A DNA stretch of 64,000 nucleotides from Cyrtodaria siliqua (GCA_037043455.1 JAWPHD010000128.1:558001-622000), one strand, 5' to 3'. Numbered from the stretch's first letter, positions 24,799 through 36,807 are shown. Numbers and translations are program-made. The notes: a model not told the origin generated them from the letters alone.

Positions 24799-25639
24799 TA
24801 TAAAGACACTGACAAAGTGTAGTAAAGATCAAACAATACCGCGTAAACAAGCCAAAATTTAACGGAAGACAGACGACGGACAGGTGACGGACAACTCGCC
24901 AGTAGAGCTAATAATTGCAATAAATTGTTCTTGGTTTTATTATCTAGACTGGCTACATGAAACTGAAATCTCATTATTTACTATGTTTTTTTATTAATAT
25001 TTGCATTCTCATTGGTGGACGTCACTGAATGACAATATCAAGGTCAAGGTCATAATTTGCGTTATTTTTCCCAAACTTAACCTGGGATAGGTAACTTAAC
25101 CTCAGTTAACTTTATGTGATTGTCTCACTTTATGTCTTCGATACTTGGTCATATGTATTGTGGGCATTGGTGGACATTGCTGGATGACAGAAAATACCAA
25201 GGTCAAAGTCATAGTTTGCGTTCTTTTCCCCAAAGTTAACCTTAGTAAGGTAACATAACCTTGGTTAGGTAACTTAACCTCAGTTAACTTTATGTGATTG
25301 CCTCACTTTATGTCTTTGATACTTGGTCATATTTATTGTTGGCATTGGTGGACATCGCTGAACGACAAAAAATACCAAGGTCAAGGTCATATTTTGCGCT
25401 ATTTCCGCCAAACTACAACTTGGTTAAACCACTTAACCTCAGTAACTTAACTTCGTATGATTACCTTGCTTTTATTTGTTTGATACTTACTCATCTGAAG
25501 TGTTGTCTTTGGTGGACATCATTTAATCACAAATTTAATAAAATATTTCATATGCCGTTTGCCGCGGTGGGCGAGATACCCTCAGTCTTGTCTTATTTAG
25601 TTATCCGTTTCTGTAAAGTTTATTTTCTATAACAGAGAC

Positions 25640-27690
25640 CACATTCTTATATAGTTGTTCCATTCTGAACTGTTTATCTTATATAACAGAGGAATCATTC
25701 TTATATAGGTGTCCTATGTTGAACTGTAGATATTGTATAACAGATGTATCTTTGTTATATAGTTTTCCCAGTGGAACGGTTTATCTTAGATAACAGATGG
25801 ATCTTTCTTATATAGTTGTCCCATGCTGAACGGTTTATCTTAGATAACAGATGGATCTTTCTTATATAGTTGTCCCATGCTGAACGGTTTATCTTAGATA
25901 ACACATGGATCTTTTTTATATAGTTGTCCCATGCTAAATGAATTATCTTAGATAACAGATGGATCTTTCTTATATAGTTGTCCCATGCTGAACGGTTTAT
26001 CTTAGATAACACATGGATCTTTCTTATATAGTTGTCCCATGCTGAACGGTTTATCTTAGATAACACATGGATCTTTCTTATATAGTTGTTTTATAACAGA
26101 TGGATCTTTCTTATATAGTTGTCCCATGCTGAACGGTTTATCTTAGATAACACATGGATCTTTCTTATATAGTTGTCCCATGCTGAACGGTTTATCTTAG
26201 ATAACACATGGATCTTTCTTATATAGTTGATCCATTCTGAACTGTTTATCTTATATAACAGAGGAATCATTAATATATAGGTGTCCTATGTTGAACTGCT
26301 AGATATTGTATAACAGATCGATCTTTCTGATATAGTTGTCCCATGCTGAACGGTTTATCTTAGATAACACATGGATCTTTGTTATATAGTTGTCCCATGC
26401 TGAACGGTTTATCTTAGATAACAGATGGATCTTTCTTATATAGTTGTTCCATGCTGAACGGTTTATCTTAGATAACACATGGATCTTTCTTATATTGTTG
26501 TCCCATGCTAAATGGTTTATCTTAGATAACAGATGGATCTTTCTTATATAGTTGTCCCATGCTGAACGGTTTATCTTAGATAACACATGGATCTTTCTTA
26601 TATAGTTGTCCCATGCTAAATGGTTTATCTTAGATAACAGATCGATCTTTCTTATATAGTTGTCCCATGCTGAACGGTTTATCTTAGATAACACATGGAT
26701 CTTTCTTATATAGTTGTCCCATGCTGAACGGTTTATCTTAGATAACACATGGATCTTTCTTATATAGTTGTCCCATGCTAAATGGTTTATCTTAGATAAC
26801 ACATGGATCTTTCTTATATAGTTGTCCCATGCTGAACGGTTTATCTTAGCTAACACATGGATCTTTCTTATATAGTTGTCCCATGCTCAATGGTTTATCT
26901 TAGATAACAGATCGATCTTTCTTATATAGTTGTCCCATGCTGAACGGTTTATTTTAGATAACACATGGATCTTTCTTATACAGTTGTCCCATGCTAAATG
27001 GTTTATCTTAGATAACAGATCGATCTTTCTTATATAGTTGTCCCATGCTGAACGGTTTATCTTAGATAACACATGGATCTTTCTTATATAGTTGTCCCAT
27101 GCTAAATGGTTTATCTTATATAATAGATCGATCTTTCTTATATAGTTGTCCCGTGCTGAACGGTTTATCTTAGATAACAGATGGATCTTTCTTATATAGT
27201 TGTCCCATGCTAAATGGTTTATCTTAGATAACAGATCGATCTTTCTTATATAGTTGTCCCATGCTGAACGGTTTATCTTAGATAACACATGGATCTTTCT
27301 TATACAGTTGTCCCATGCTAAATGGTTTATCTTAGATAACAGATCGATCTTTCTTATATAGTTGTCCCATGCTGAACGGTTTATCTTAGATAACACATGG
27401 ATCTTTCTTATATAGTTGTCCCATGCTAAATGGTTTATCTTAGATAACAGATCGATCTTTCTTATATAGTTGTCCCATGCTGAACGGTTTATCTTAGATA
27501 ACAGATGGATCTTTCTTATATAGTTGTCCCATGCTAAATGGTTTATCTTAGATAACAGATCGATCTTTCTTATATAGTTGTCCCATGCTAAACAACGGTT
27601 TATCTTAGATTTCTTATGTAGTTGTCGCATTATGAACTGTAGATCTTAGATAACAGATGGATCATGTGTATATAGTCCCATTCTGAACTG
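25640..27690. repeat. 54-bp satellite array 2
   Basis: Same 54-bp unit as at 8178-10470, about 38 units. At 26887-27600 two unit variants alternate (gaacggtt...acacatgg and aaatggtt...cagatcg), giving a 108-bp higher-order repeat that array 1 does not show. Minus-strand stop-free frames (25755-26066, 26299-26856, 26887-27630) follow from the period. Confidence 0.95.
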
Positions 27691-28517
27691 TTTAGAAAAC
27701 ATACATAATATTCGGTGCTATGCTAGACTGTACTTTTGTTCATTTTTGGCTATGATTATCATTTTCATGCATAAATGTATTTTTTAAACTCTCTTAAAAC
27801 AACAATTTGAAATGTGCTGCTTAAGTGTACCTTATCTGTTCAAGGGATTCAAGGGGTTGTCTGTTTGTTTTATTATATAATGTACGTACATAAACATAAA
27901 ATGCACAGTATGCATGCATTTTATAACTACTTATACTTATAACCAGAAGGTAATCCCTTTTATTCTCATGCTTTATTTACAAGATTGCAATAGCAGAGTC
28001 CCTTAAACATGTTAATGTGTTCATACAACTGATAGTTACATGTGTATAGGATGTGTTTAAAGCTACTTGCCTCACTCAAGATGTGAAATATGAGTGGACC
28101 AGTGGAAAAAAACATCTCCCCAGGTCTGATCTGTTTCTCCCTTTTCTGACCTCAGTGCAGCTTATCATTTTATTTGGGATTGAAATCAAATTGGTCAAAA
28201 ATAATAATCAAATAAACAAGCAATTTATGACTGAGTTTACGTTTTTATCGATGGAAGTGTTTCTTCAAGACTTTTATTTGCTTGTACTTTGATTTATCAT
28301 AAATCTGAATGGCATTGATTTAAATGAATGTTGTTAAACGGCTCATCAATACAGTACGGTTATTTAGAGCCGCCCCATGGAAAGGGGAAGGATACATAGG
28401 AATCTGGGAAAATGCCCTTCTCTTACTAAAGATAGATTCCTATGGTTCTTTAACGTTCTCAGATCATAGACTTCTAAAACACTGGGCTGCCCGGTTTATG
28501 TCCGCATTTGACGGATG

Positions 28518-28590
28518 GGCTAAGGGTAATTGTCTTCACCAAGAACACACCGACGAAAATCAGGGGTGCTAGTAAGGCTAAGGGGTCCTC
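28518..28590. repeat. Single unit of the 58-bp minisatellite
   Basis: One copy of gtcttcaccaagaacacacc... in the same context as the eight-unit array at 11646-12111. Confidence 0.85.
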
Positions 28591-29310
28591 TGGTTTCAAG
28601 TCGTGAATGACAAAATGCATACATTATATTGCTTACATTTGTGTTGTATAGTATAACATCACATAAACATGTGATATTTATGTATTTAAATCTATAGATC
28701 GCATTTTCGATCATGGCATTTTCAATCAATCATAGCATTTTCATTTTCCGTCATAGCATTTTCAATCATTCATAACATTTTCAATCAATCATAGAATTTT
28801 TATTTTCAATCATAGCATTTGCTCCATAACAGTATCAACAAGAAAACAGTGATACAGAGTATCACAAGCCGGTCAGTACAGTTATACAGGGAAACAGGAA
28901 GGGGAATGAATATGATAAGAAAACGAACACTGTACATGTTAGGAAAATACTTTTATGTAGAATTGTTATGATATTGAAAGAATCTTACAAATAAATTTAA
29001 TGAGAAATTACAATAATATTGTCACAAATATAAACTATACACTTTAATGGGTCACACGGCAATCTTGAAGTTTTTATCAAGCATTAAAATTAGCGTCTCG
29101 GTTTATTAATCCGGGATTTTTTTTCTCACTTTAAACCTGCTTGCATACAATTTAATGAATTGTTGGGTTTTCATTTATGTCTTTTTCAACGATAGGTTAA
29201 AGTACGTTTTTGGTGCAGTATATTCATTACTTTCACATCTGGTAACAATTTTCCGAGATGTTAAGATGTTAAGAAATTATATAGAGTAGGTGAAAATAAA
29301 ACGGTTTATT

Positions 29311-29823
29311 TTATGATAAGCAATGAAATACTGTATTTTATTAGTGAAATAAAAGTGTTATTCCACACTGTGGAATATAGAGTTTTATTTCCACAGTAAC
29401 TGCTGGGACTACTTTTTTAATGTACAACGAACACAAATGCACAGTAACACGACTCACAAGATATTCCAACTGTTATACTGTTACATCCACTGTTTATTTA
29501 ATTTAATAACTTTCTTTCTATGACGTTAACGGTTTCAAAAAAAGTGACGTCATGTAACGTTTCGTTACTTCATCGTGAACAGGGCGCGTAGCCAGGTGTG
29601 TAAAACGGTTTAGTTACTGAAATTGCTTAAATTATTGTTTGTAAAATCATAAAATAAAAATAAATTTTGTTGTTTTGTCGTGAATAACATATTTTATTTC
29701 ATCTCGAAGTTAGAAAACTTTTAATATTTTCACTCATGCTTCGCATTCGTGAAAATATAAAGTTTTCTCACTTCTCGATGAAATAAAATATGTTATTCAC
29801 TCCAAAACAACAAATATCCTCTA
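29311..29823. mobile_element. 513-bp insert bearing a fold-back, TTTATT duplication
   Basis: Copy 1 near 12840 reads acggtttattcggac without interruption. Here tttatt is present on both sides (29305-29310, 29824-29829). The last 160 bases form a strong stem: gtgaataacatattttattt at about 29680 pairs with aaataaaatatgttattcac at about 29780, around a loop near 29730-29745. No reading frame. It sits inside the older TTAA MITE relative. Confidence 0.7.
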
Positions 29824-30154
29824 TTTATTCGGACTTTATCCTGAATCTCTTTATGAAAAAATCAAAATATGTGTCCTTAATCTAAATTAAATGTATTCAT
29901 TGTGGTGTTCTAAAATCAGTCAGCACCAAAAGAAGATGCAGAGCTGTACACAAAGACAGAACATATGTATATGTATAACCCTTTCCTTTGTAATATTCTA
30001 ATAATTATTATTAATTATTGAACAAATGCAAATTATGTATAACAACTAACGGAATGCCGCGAATTTTAAAATGATCAAGATTGCTTTATTAAAGTTCAAC
30101 ATCAATCACTAATCAGTGACGCAAGTTAGAACGAGTTAGGTGTAGACTGTATCC

Positions 30155-31280
30155 ACAGATACCGGTTTAAAAAAAAAAAGAAAAAAAGTCTTATATTATA
30201 TTACATACTCAAGGTCAGCATCGATAAAATCCCAGAATATAGGCATGCATCTCAGAACAACAGCTGCAGTGTTAGTTTTTGAAGTCCCACAGAGCTGGCA
30301 TATGCTGCAATCAACTCCGCAATAAATTATCTTTCCAATAACATACACTTTCATATGTCCACACCGCATAAGAAAAGCGCTGGTGCTCGAAAAACACAGA
30401 AAACGTACCTGTTTTTAAAAATCAACTCTAAGGACGTCCGTGTTATTCGCCTATATAGACCCTGGTTGACCGCCGTTTAGCCTTTGCAGAAGCTCCCGCG
30501 GACACAACAACTCATCGACACTATTCCTTACGCACAATATGTCTTTATCCGTACAATAAATAATGTCCAAGTACCTTTCCGACGATCACAAGTACATGTT
30601 TACAACGTTTTCAAAAATCTCCGTATCCGACGACGCCATTTGTATTGAGAATGCCGGAAGTTGATAGCAAAGCCGCAGAAATATTTGTTAAATTATCTCA
30701 TTGGATAAAATAAATTTGATTTAAATATTGAACCAATGAAGTGGGAGCGATTTGAAAATGTAATGACGTCATGGTTTAATATCAACTTCCGGCATTCTCA
30801 ATGCAAATGGATACTGAGATTTTTGAAAACGTTGTAAACGTGTACTTGTGATCGTGGAAAGGTACTTGGACATTATTTATTGCACGGATAAAGACATATT
30901 GTGCGTAAGGAATAGTGTCGATGAGTTGTTGTGTCCGCGGGAGCTTCTGCAAAGGCTAAACGGCGGTCAACCAGGGTCTATATAGGCGAATAACACGGAC
31001 GTCCTTAGAGTTGATTTTTAAAAACAGGTACGTTTTCTGTGTTTTTCGAGCACCAGCGCTTTTCTTATGCGGTGTGGACATATGAAAGTGTATGTTATTG
31101 GAAAGATAATTTATTGCGGAGTTGATTGCAGCATATGCCAGCTCTGTGGGACTTCAAAAACTAACACTGCAGCTGTTGTTCTGAGATGCATGCCTATATT
31201 CTGGGATTTTATCGATGCTGACCTTGAGTATGTAATATAATATAAGACTTTTTTTTTTTTTTTTTTAAACCGGTATCTGT
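30155..31280. mobile_element. 1,126-bp near-perfect fold-back element with 10-bp target-site duplication
   Basis: The whole element is an inverted repeat. Left arm 30155-30666 and right arm about 30780-31280 pair almost base for base around a spacer of about 113 bases. Outer ends are acagataccggttt and aaaccggtatctgt. Flanks are gactgtatcc at 30145-30154 and 31281-31290, present once in copy 1 near 13180. Visible arm differences are limited mainly to the A/T homopolymer and a few bases, so it is young. A 10-bp duplication with long termini fits MULE-type transposition, but no transposase is present. Confidence 0.85.
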
Positions 31281-31533
31281 GACTGTATCCATGCAATTTA
31301 CATCTAATTCGTGGGGTAAATACCAATGAAATATCCGTAAACAACTTTGACTGCGTCCGTGTTATTTTAATACCAGAAAATCCTCCCGCAAGCCGTTGCT
31401 ACAAAATCAGTTAGAACCAGTTCTACGCGCTTGCGCAAATCATAATTTGTAGACTGTATCCCTAATTGAGTCCGTACTTAATTGTCTTGCATACCGGATA
31501 AGGCTATCCGCGTTTTACATGGGGGGTGTGGAA

Positions 31534-32407
31534 TATAAGAATCTTTCATGGGTATCCGGTGAAGATAGGGAATTCCAGTCCGAAGTATAAGTGTTTTTAT
31601 CGGAACTGAGGCTCTGATTAAAACACTTATACCGAGGGTTGGAATTACCTATCTGAACCGAATATCCATGATCGATTAATTTTTTGGCATATCAGAGACA
31701 TGTTGTGCGTCGACGCCGCCAGCTACTAACGTTTTACATATTTTCCTGCATACCGGATGTTGGCGCGCGTGAATTTTATCTCGACCCTAGGGTGAGATAG
31801 AAATATCCAGCCCCCGTTAAATGACGGATATCCTTGTCCGGTTTGCAAGAAAGATGAGATGGAAATATCTAACTCCGGTAAAATGACGGATATCGTTGTC
31901 AGGTATGCAAGAAAAGACCGGTAAAATGACGGATATCCTTGTCCGGTATGCAAGAAAGTCTAAATATCCGTCATTTTACCGGAGCAGACTTTCTTGCATA
32001 CCGGACAAGGATATCCGTTATATCCTTGTCCGGTAGGCAAGAAAGTATTTTCTTGCATACCGGACAAGGATATCCTTCATTTTACCGGGGCAGACTTTCT
32101 TGCATACCGGACAAGGATATCCGTTATTTTACCGGGCTAGATATTTCCATCTCACCCAAGGGTCAAGATAAAATTCACGCTCGCACCAACATCCGGTATG
32201 CAGGAAAACATGTAAAACGTTAGTAGCTGGCGGCGTCAACGCACATCATGTCTCTGATATGCAAGAAAAGAATCTATCATGGGTATTCGGTTCAGATATG
32301 GAATTCCAACCCGAGGTATAAAACGTGGCCTCGGTTCAGATAAAAACACATAACTCTTGTTGGAATTCCCTATCTTCACCGGATACCCATGATGAAAGAT
32401 TCTTATA
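31534..32407. repeat. 874-bp imperfect palindrome rich in a rearranged ccggacaaggatatccgt motif
   Basis: Outer parts (ataagaatctttcatggg... and ...cccatgatgaaagattcttat) are inverted copies, with the centre near 31970. Within it ttcttgcataccggacaagg-type motifs occur about eight times in both orientations, making nested stems. Copy 1 (13507-13880) has essentially one arm. Short frames here (31726-31953, 31939-32223) are mirror images of each other and not genes. Confidence 0.75.
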
Positions 32408-32680
32408 ATCTATATATATCTATATGATAGCTCATTCCCCATTTATTCATATCTCACTTATCATTCCATTACTTTTCATTATGTTATTATCACCATGTTG
32501 TTACTGATGTTATAGTATGTTTTGTTCCGTCAGATGCTCATAATGAGCCTAGACTTCAAATAAATCTTGAAAGCAGCCGGAGGGCTCCGGCAATTATATG
32601 CTATGTAATACCTCTAGAATTGTATTTAATATAGTATATATGGGATCATCAACGGATAATTAATTCAGCACAAAGACCAT

Positions 32681-32922
32681 AAAGTGTTTCCTACCTGTCT
32701 GTTGCCAGCTCCCACCGGGATCTTGTCAGGATAAGAGTTAAACTACTATTTATCTGTCTTGTCGTTAGTCAGCGTCTCGTCAGTCTGGCTTCCTACTCAC
32801 AGAGCGCGCTCACATGTCTGCGGGCGGTCACATGGTGTCATTTGGCGGGAATCAGCTGGTTCCCCACAAGTCCAGGAACCCGACCGCAAGGTCATATAGG
32901 CCCCCCATCGACAGTCACTACA
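32681..32922 (-). repeat. 3' LTR, 242 bp, intact
   Basis: Nearly identical to the two pieces of the other LTR at 39412-39510 and 42242-42384. The few differences (for example gcgctcac versus gcactcac, tatagg versus taaagg) indicate a fairly recent insertion. Confidence 0.9.
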
Positions 32923-32940
32923 CTCCCCCCCCCCCCCCAC
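32923..32940 (-). promoter_or_regulatory. Polypurine tract
   Basis: In element sense gtgggggggggggggggag lies directly before the 3' LTR, the place where plus-strand DNA synthesis is primed in LTR elements. Confidence 0.75.
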
Positions 32941-35370
32941 TTTATAATAATGGTCCTTCTGCCTGGGGGGACCCCTCACTCCACTCCTGAACCCAGAGTG
33001 TCACCGGTGAGCGCTAACTTCCCTTTTCGGGCGTTTAGCCCTAACTGTCATGGGCCTCCCCTGGACTTGGATACTACCACATACGGTAAACCTTCCACCA
33101 AAGCTATGACCAATGGGGAGCCTCCCCCAACATTGCCCGTAAGTGACACTTTGCCCTGCGCGGCAGCTGAGGCGCCATTAATAATAAAAATAACATCCCT
33201 ATATAAAATAATAATAACATACCGTCAATGATTCCCCTCTACAGATGACCCTGGTGACCAAACTTTAAGATTAATCCTAATAGCCCCTGTTGGCCAAACC
33301 TTAATCCCTACTCGCACTATTTCCCATGAACCCTATGACCAAACCGTAACTGGTTTATGAGCTTTATTTGATAATGGTCCCTAACAATATATATTAACCC
33401 CGGTTAACCATCCTTAACCTTACAAATTAATCTAACACTTCTTCTTTAGTATAAAGGTAGGGAGGCAACGCCTCTAACCACGCCTCCCCTTATTCACTAT
33501 TCGGTGGGGGTACGGAATCGCCCTACTGGGTAGCAACTCTATAACAACACCCCGCTATCTGTCAGGAATCCAACTCCTTGCCCCGCACACCCACCTGCAG
33601 GATCACAGCCAGCAGATTCCCAGGTGGGGAGCCATGGGCGTCCCCTACACACTTCCCGGAGTCACAAGCCTCTACCAGCCTACTCACTTCGGTTTCCCTT
33701 GGGTCAACCTGACCCTAAGGTCGCCAGGACTGCTGTAGTCCCCTTCCCCGTGGGGAACGGGAACAGGCGCCTGGACCCCCGGATGTCCCAGTGGTCATTC
33801 CCTGCTTTCCCTTCCGCCCTTGATGATGGTGCCGGGACTTCGGACGGTTCCCGTTCCCCGGCATCCGACCTCCAATCATGTTCATCCGGACCCTTCAGCC
33901 TCCGGTCATACTCGTCCGGCCTCCTCAGCCTCCGATCCCCACTCTGCCTGTGTGAGCACTGATTGCCCCGCTCCGAACCAGCAGGCCGCAACACCAACCC
34001 CGTTAGATGCCCGGCCGGAGAGAAGCTTCACTCTACCCGGCGCGGAAGGCTACCTTCATTGGCCGGAGTACTCCCGGATGTCCTCCGCTGCCTCCCTCCT
34101 CGTTTCCTTTGGCGAGCCCTCGGCTTCCTAACCCCTCGACCTTTCCGGTCCTGTCCTTTAGGCGGGCTACACCCTGCGTAGTTACGACTCGTCCCTACTC
34201 CGACTTCCTGCTTGTCAACGGATGCCGGGGCCACCCCGCACCGGCCTCATCCACGGACAGCTGGGCCAGGTCCCTTAGGCCAGCTACGTCAGGGATGGTG
34301 GGTGTCAGGGTCCAAAGCCAACAGTGCGGCCTCATCCCATTCCTCTCCCGACGACAAATACCCTTCCATTAGCAGCTCTAACTTCCGGGGACCTCCTTCG
34401 CCCCGTGAGACTCCCCTATACTGGGTTCCTCGTCCACTGCCTGAAAGGGGCGACAGGACAGAGTCCTGGCTGGGTCCTGAGCCGCCCACAAATACTTTGC
34501 TCTCCAGGCGGAGTTCAGTTCTACTCCGCCCCATTGCAGCGTCACTAACTACCCGGGGAGAAGACGGGTCCTACAACAGGCGCATGTACCGTCTGGGCCC
34601 TGAACTCTCCCCCCTTTTCCTGCATTGTCCCCACTCCCACTGGGGCGATATTGGCCCGGATCCAAGCAGTCTCCGCGACTTGCAGCTAATCTGCGGTCAA
34701 CAGCCAACGGGAGTTACCGAATTGCAGGCCAACCGTACCTGCCCCAACAGGGCTTCCTCCTGCTCTCTGTCCCCTGGACAAGGCAGTACCTGCCTTGATT
34801 CCCTGGACGAGACGAGCAGGGGGTCGGTGGCCGTCTCCACTTCCCTCTTGCACAGTCTAGCATCCTGGTGACGCCTGGACGGAGCACCCGCTCCCAAAAT
34901 CCCAGGCCGTCACTTCAGGACAGGCCACCTCACCTCTTGGTGACTGGCCCCTCCCGGATCCCAGGTAACCACGGTTCGTCCCCATTTGCCCATCGGTCCT
35001 GCTCATCCCAGGGCCTCAAAGGGTCTTCCTCATTTGCACCTGTATCCGGCCCGTAAACCGTATACCCTGGATCCGGTTCACCCCATTTGCCTCGAACCTC
35101 TACCTCCGGTTCTACTACCATCCTCTAGGACCGCTCGACCCTTCCAGTTTGACTATCACTTGGCGGTTACAGCTGCTTTGTTCAAATACCTCGCTCCCCT
35201 GCACCTCTTGCGGATCCCGCGGAGTGATCAATTCCGCATCCCAGGAACCTTTTCGCTGACATCCCGTCCCCGAACAGTAGTTGACATTTCCACCTTGGTG
35301 GTCGCCCGCGACCCCTTGGTGCACCCCCGCAACTCCCTGCGCTCCAGACGCCGCCAACGAAACCGCTTCA
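32941..35370 (-). other. Uncharacterised 3' part of the LTR element interior
   Basis: GC-rich sequence with many overlapping frames on both strands, which is expected from composition. Minus-strand pieces include a basic stretch (34028-34234), an acidic one (34289-34534) and a repeat of a PDEYDRRLKGPDEHDWRSD type (33704-33997). They could be a decayed linker or C-terminal part of Pol. I do not see integrase zinc or DDE motifs and give no function. Confidence 0.4.
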
Positions 35371-35464
35371 TCCACATCTCAGATGAAACATCCCCAGTTC
35401 CTATCCGCCCTGGCGCAGTACTCACAACCCCCACATGGCAGTTCCCCTGGCTCAACTCCGGCAT

Positions 35465-36066
35465 TTAAACGCGTTGCAATATCCCGATACCATTGGTATC
35501 CAAGACATTGCATCCGCAGTCCCGCGTTTCTTGCCACACACTGCCCCTGGGGTTCACTAACCTCAACAACCAAGTCAAACTCGTCTGGTCCATTCTGACC
35601 ACATACGGTCGTCCTAGAAGGTAGTACCGATACTGCCAGGCAATAGCCCCCTGGCCAGTACTCAGTCCCAGGACTTGACCATCAATTATCAATGCACCCT
35701 CACCCACATTAATATTGGTTGCTCCCAGGTGAAATAACGTATCGCAGCCCAGTAACATATCTTCCGCGATAGGAGCTACATACACAGTCTCCTTATACAG
35801 CTTTAAAGTTACCGACCTATTAGAAACCCGTGCATTGACAACTCCTGACCCGGTGTCAGGAGTTTAACATCCTTAATAAATTTGGGAGGTACCTCCATAG
35901 ACCAATAAAGCCTATCCGCCATAATGGTAACCTCCGCCCCTGTGTCCACCACCACATCCACTTTATGTCCGTCTACCTGGACCTCAACAATTGACTGGGA
36001 TGTAGAACCCAACTGGCACACCTTCACCTCCTCCTCCGCACCCTGGCAACCTACTTCCGGCACCAC
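35465..36066 (-). pseudogene. Aspartic protease fused by deletion to an RNase H remnant
   Basis: At 35809-36066 a retroviral-type aspartic protease begins, with the catalytic VVVDTGAEVTIM. A single-base-scale shift near 35805-35815 moves the frame, which continues at 35465-35785 with the protease tail (APIAEDMLLGCDTLFHLGA, INVGEGALIIDG). Right after residue 45 of that frame comes RYYLLGRPYVVRMDQTSLTW, a piece of Ty3-type RNase H (connection and RNase H region). The reverse transcriptase fingers, palm and catalytic YXDD that should lie between are missing, so a deletion of roughly a kilobase joined protease to RNase H near 35640-35665. After the remnant a short LPCGGCEYC segment appears in another frame (35379-35573). 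Confidence 0.75.
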
Positions 36067-36285
36067 TGGACTGCTGGTCCCTGGTTCCCGCCGGTAAATC
36101 CCTTGCCGCGGATCGAGATGAAATACTGGTGGTCCGCCCCAGATTCGCTGGGGGCACCCTCGCCATCCCCTTTGGGTATTCCACTTCCCTCATTCCCCGC
36201 CCTCTCGGGAAAATATAAACTATCCTGAATTGGTGGAGACACACCTACGAGCGCCAACCCCTCTTCCGGCTGCACGCCTCTGACT

Positions 36286-36807
36286 TTAGTGGCTGGCTCC
36301 CCACGAAGCCTCTCGACCCCCTACTACTGGGTCGCCCAACACCGCTGGTTTAGCTCTGACAGACTCCGCAAATGGATTTTGTGCAAACCAATCTGCCACT
36401 CCCTTACTCATATCAGCCCTGAGGCTGTGTATTTGCTGTCCCAGTACAGCTGCCTTTACTTCCGGCGCTACAAGTGGTGGAGCAGTGTGGCAACCTGCCT
36501 CCCGCTCCTTTACTTCCGGTGCTACGAGTGGTGGAGCAGTGTGGCAACCTGCCTCCCGCTCCTTTACTTCCGGTGCTAAGAGTGGTGGAGCAGTGTGGCA
36601 ACCTGCCTCCCGCTCACTTACTTCCGGCGCTACGAGTGGTGGAGCAGTGTGGCAACCTGCCTCCCGCTCCCCCACATGATCATAATTCAGTGGTCGTGCC
36701 TTAATAGGCTCGGCCCCTCGACTAGTTAGCGCCTTCCCCGCCTGGAAATCACTTGCAACGGATGGAGATGCGATCAACCCCAGATCCCCTGGATCTACCC
36801 TGCCCAT
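36286..36807 (-). CDS. Gag-Pol linker with four 18-residue repeats
   Basis: This minus-strand frame contains EREAGCHTAPPLVAPEVK repeated four times (54-bp units, about 36466-36680), then a QQIHSLRADMSKGVADWF segment. It lies between the zinc knuckle and the protease, where Ty3 elements often carry a flexible linker. Sequences around 36080-36290 and 36780-36960 resemble each other, so this linker also carries a longer internal duplication. No enzymatic domain. Confidence 0.5.
   Translation of the reverse strand: MGRVDPGDLGLIASPSVASDFQAGKALTSRGAEPIKARPLNYDHVGEREAGCHTAPPLVAPEVSEREAGCHTAPPLLAPEVKEREAGCHTAPPLVAPEVKEREAGCHTAPPLVAPEVKAAVLGQQIHSLRADMSKGVADWFAQNPFAESVRAKPAVLGDPVVGGREASWGASH

Larger units (their letters stand above)
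7535..25007. repeat. Tandem segmental duplication, copy 1
   Basis: This block is repeated in the same order and orientation at 25011-46282. Matching landmarks are the 54-bp satellite (8178-10470 and 25640-27690), the region after it (10480-13500 and 27690-31500), the SINE (14140-14445 and 42398-42700), the 20700-21490 block (and 42715-43490) and the 62-bp satellite (22730-23900 and 44780-45660). By eye the non-array parts are well over 90% alike. Differences are mostly clean insertions with target-site duplications plus changes in array length. Confidence 0.85.

Noticed and set aside
31111..31344. 77-residue frame in the fold-back arm
   Set aside because: It crosses the outer end of the element and a homopolymer and is not mirrored as a conserved gene.
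33000..35400. Integrase of the LTR element
   Set aside because: I looked for the zinc-binding and DDE region after the RNase H remnant in all minus-strand frames and could not find convincing motifs.
32842..35598. Many plus-strand frames of 60-220 residues
   Set aside because: They lie antisense to the GC-rich LTR retrotransposon; stop codons are rare there because of composition.
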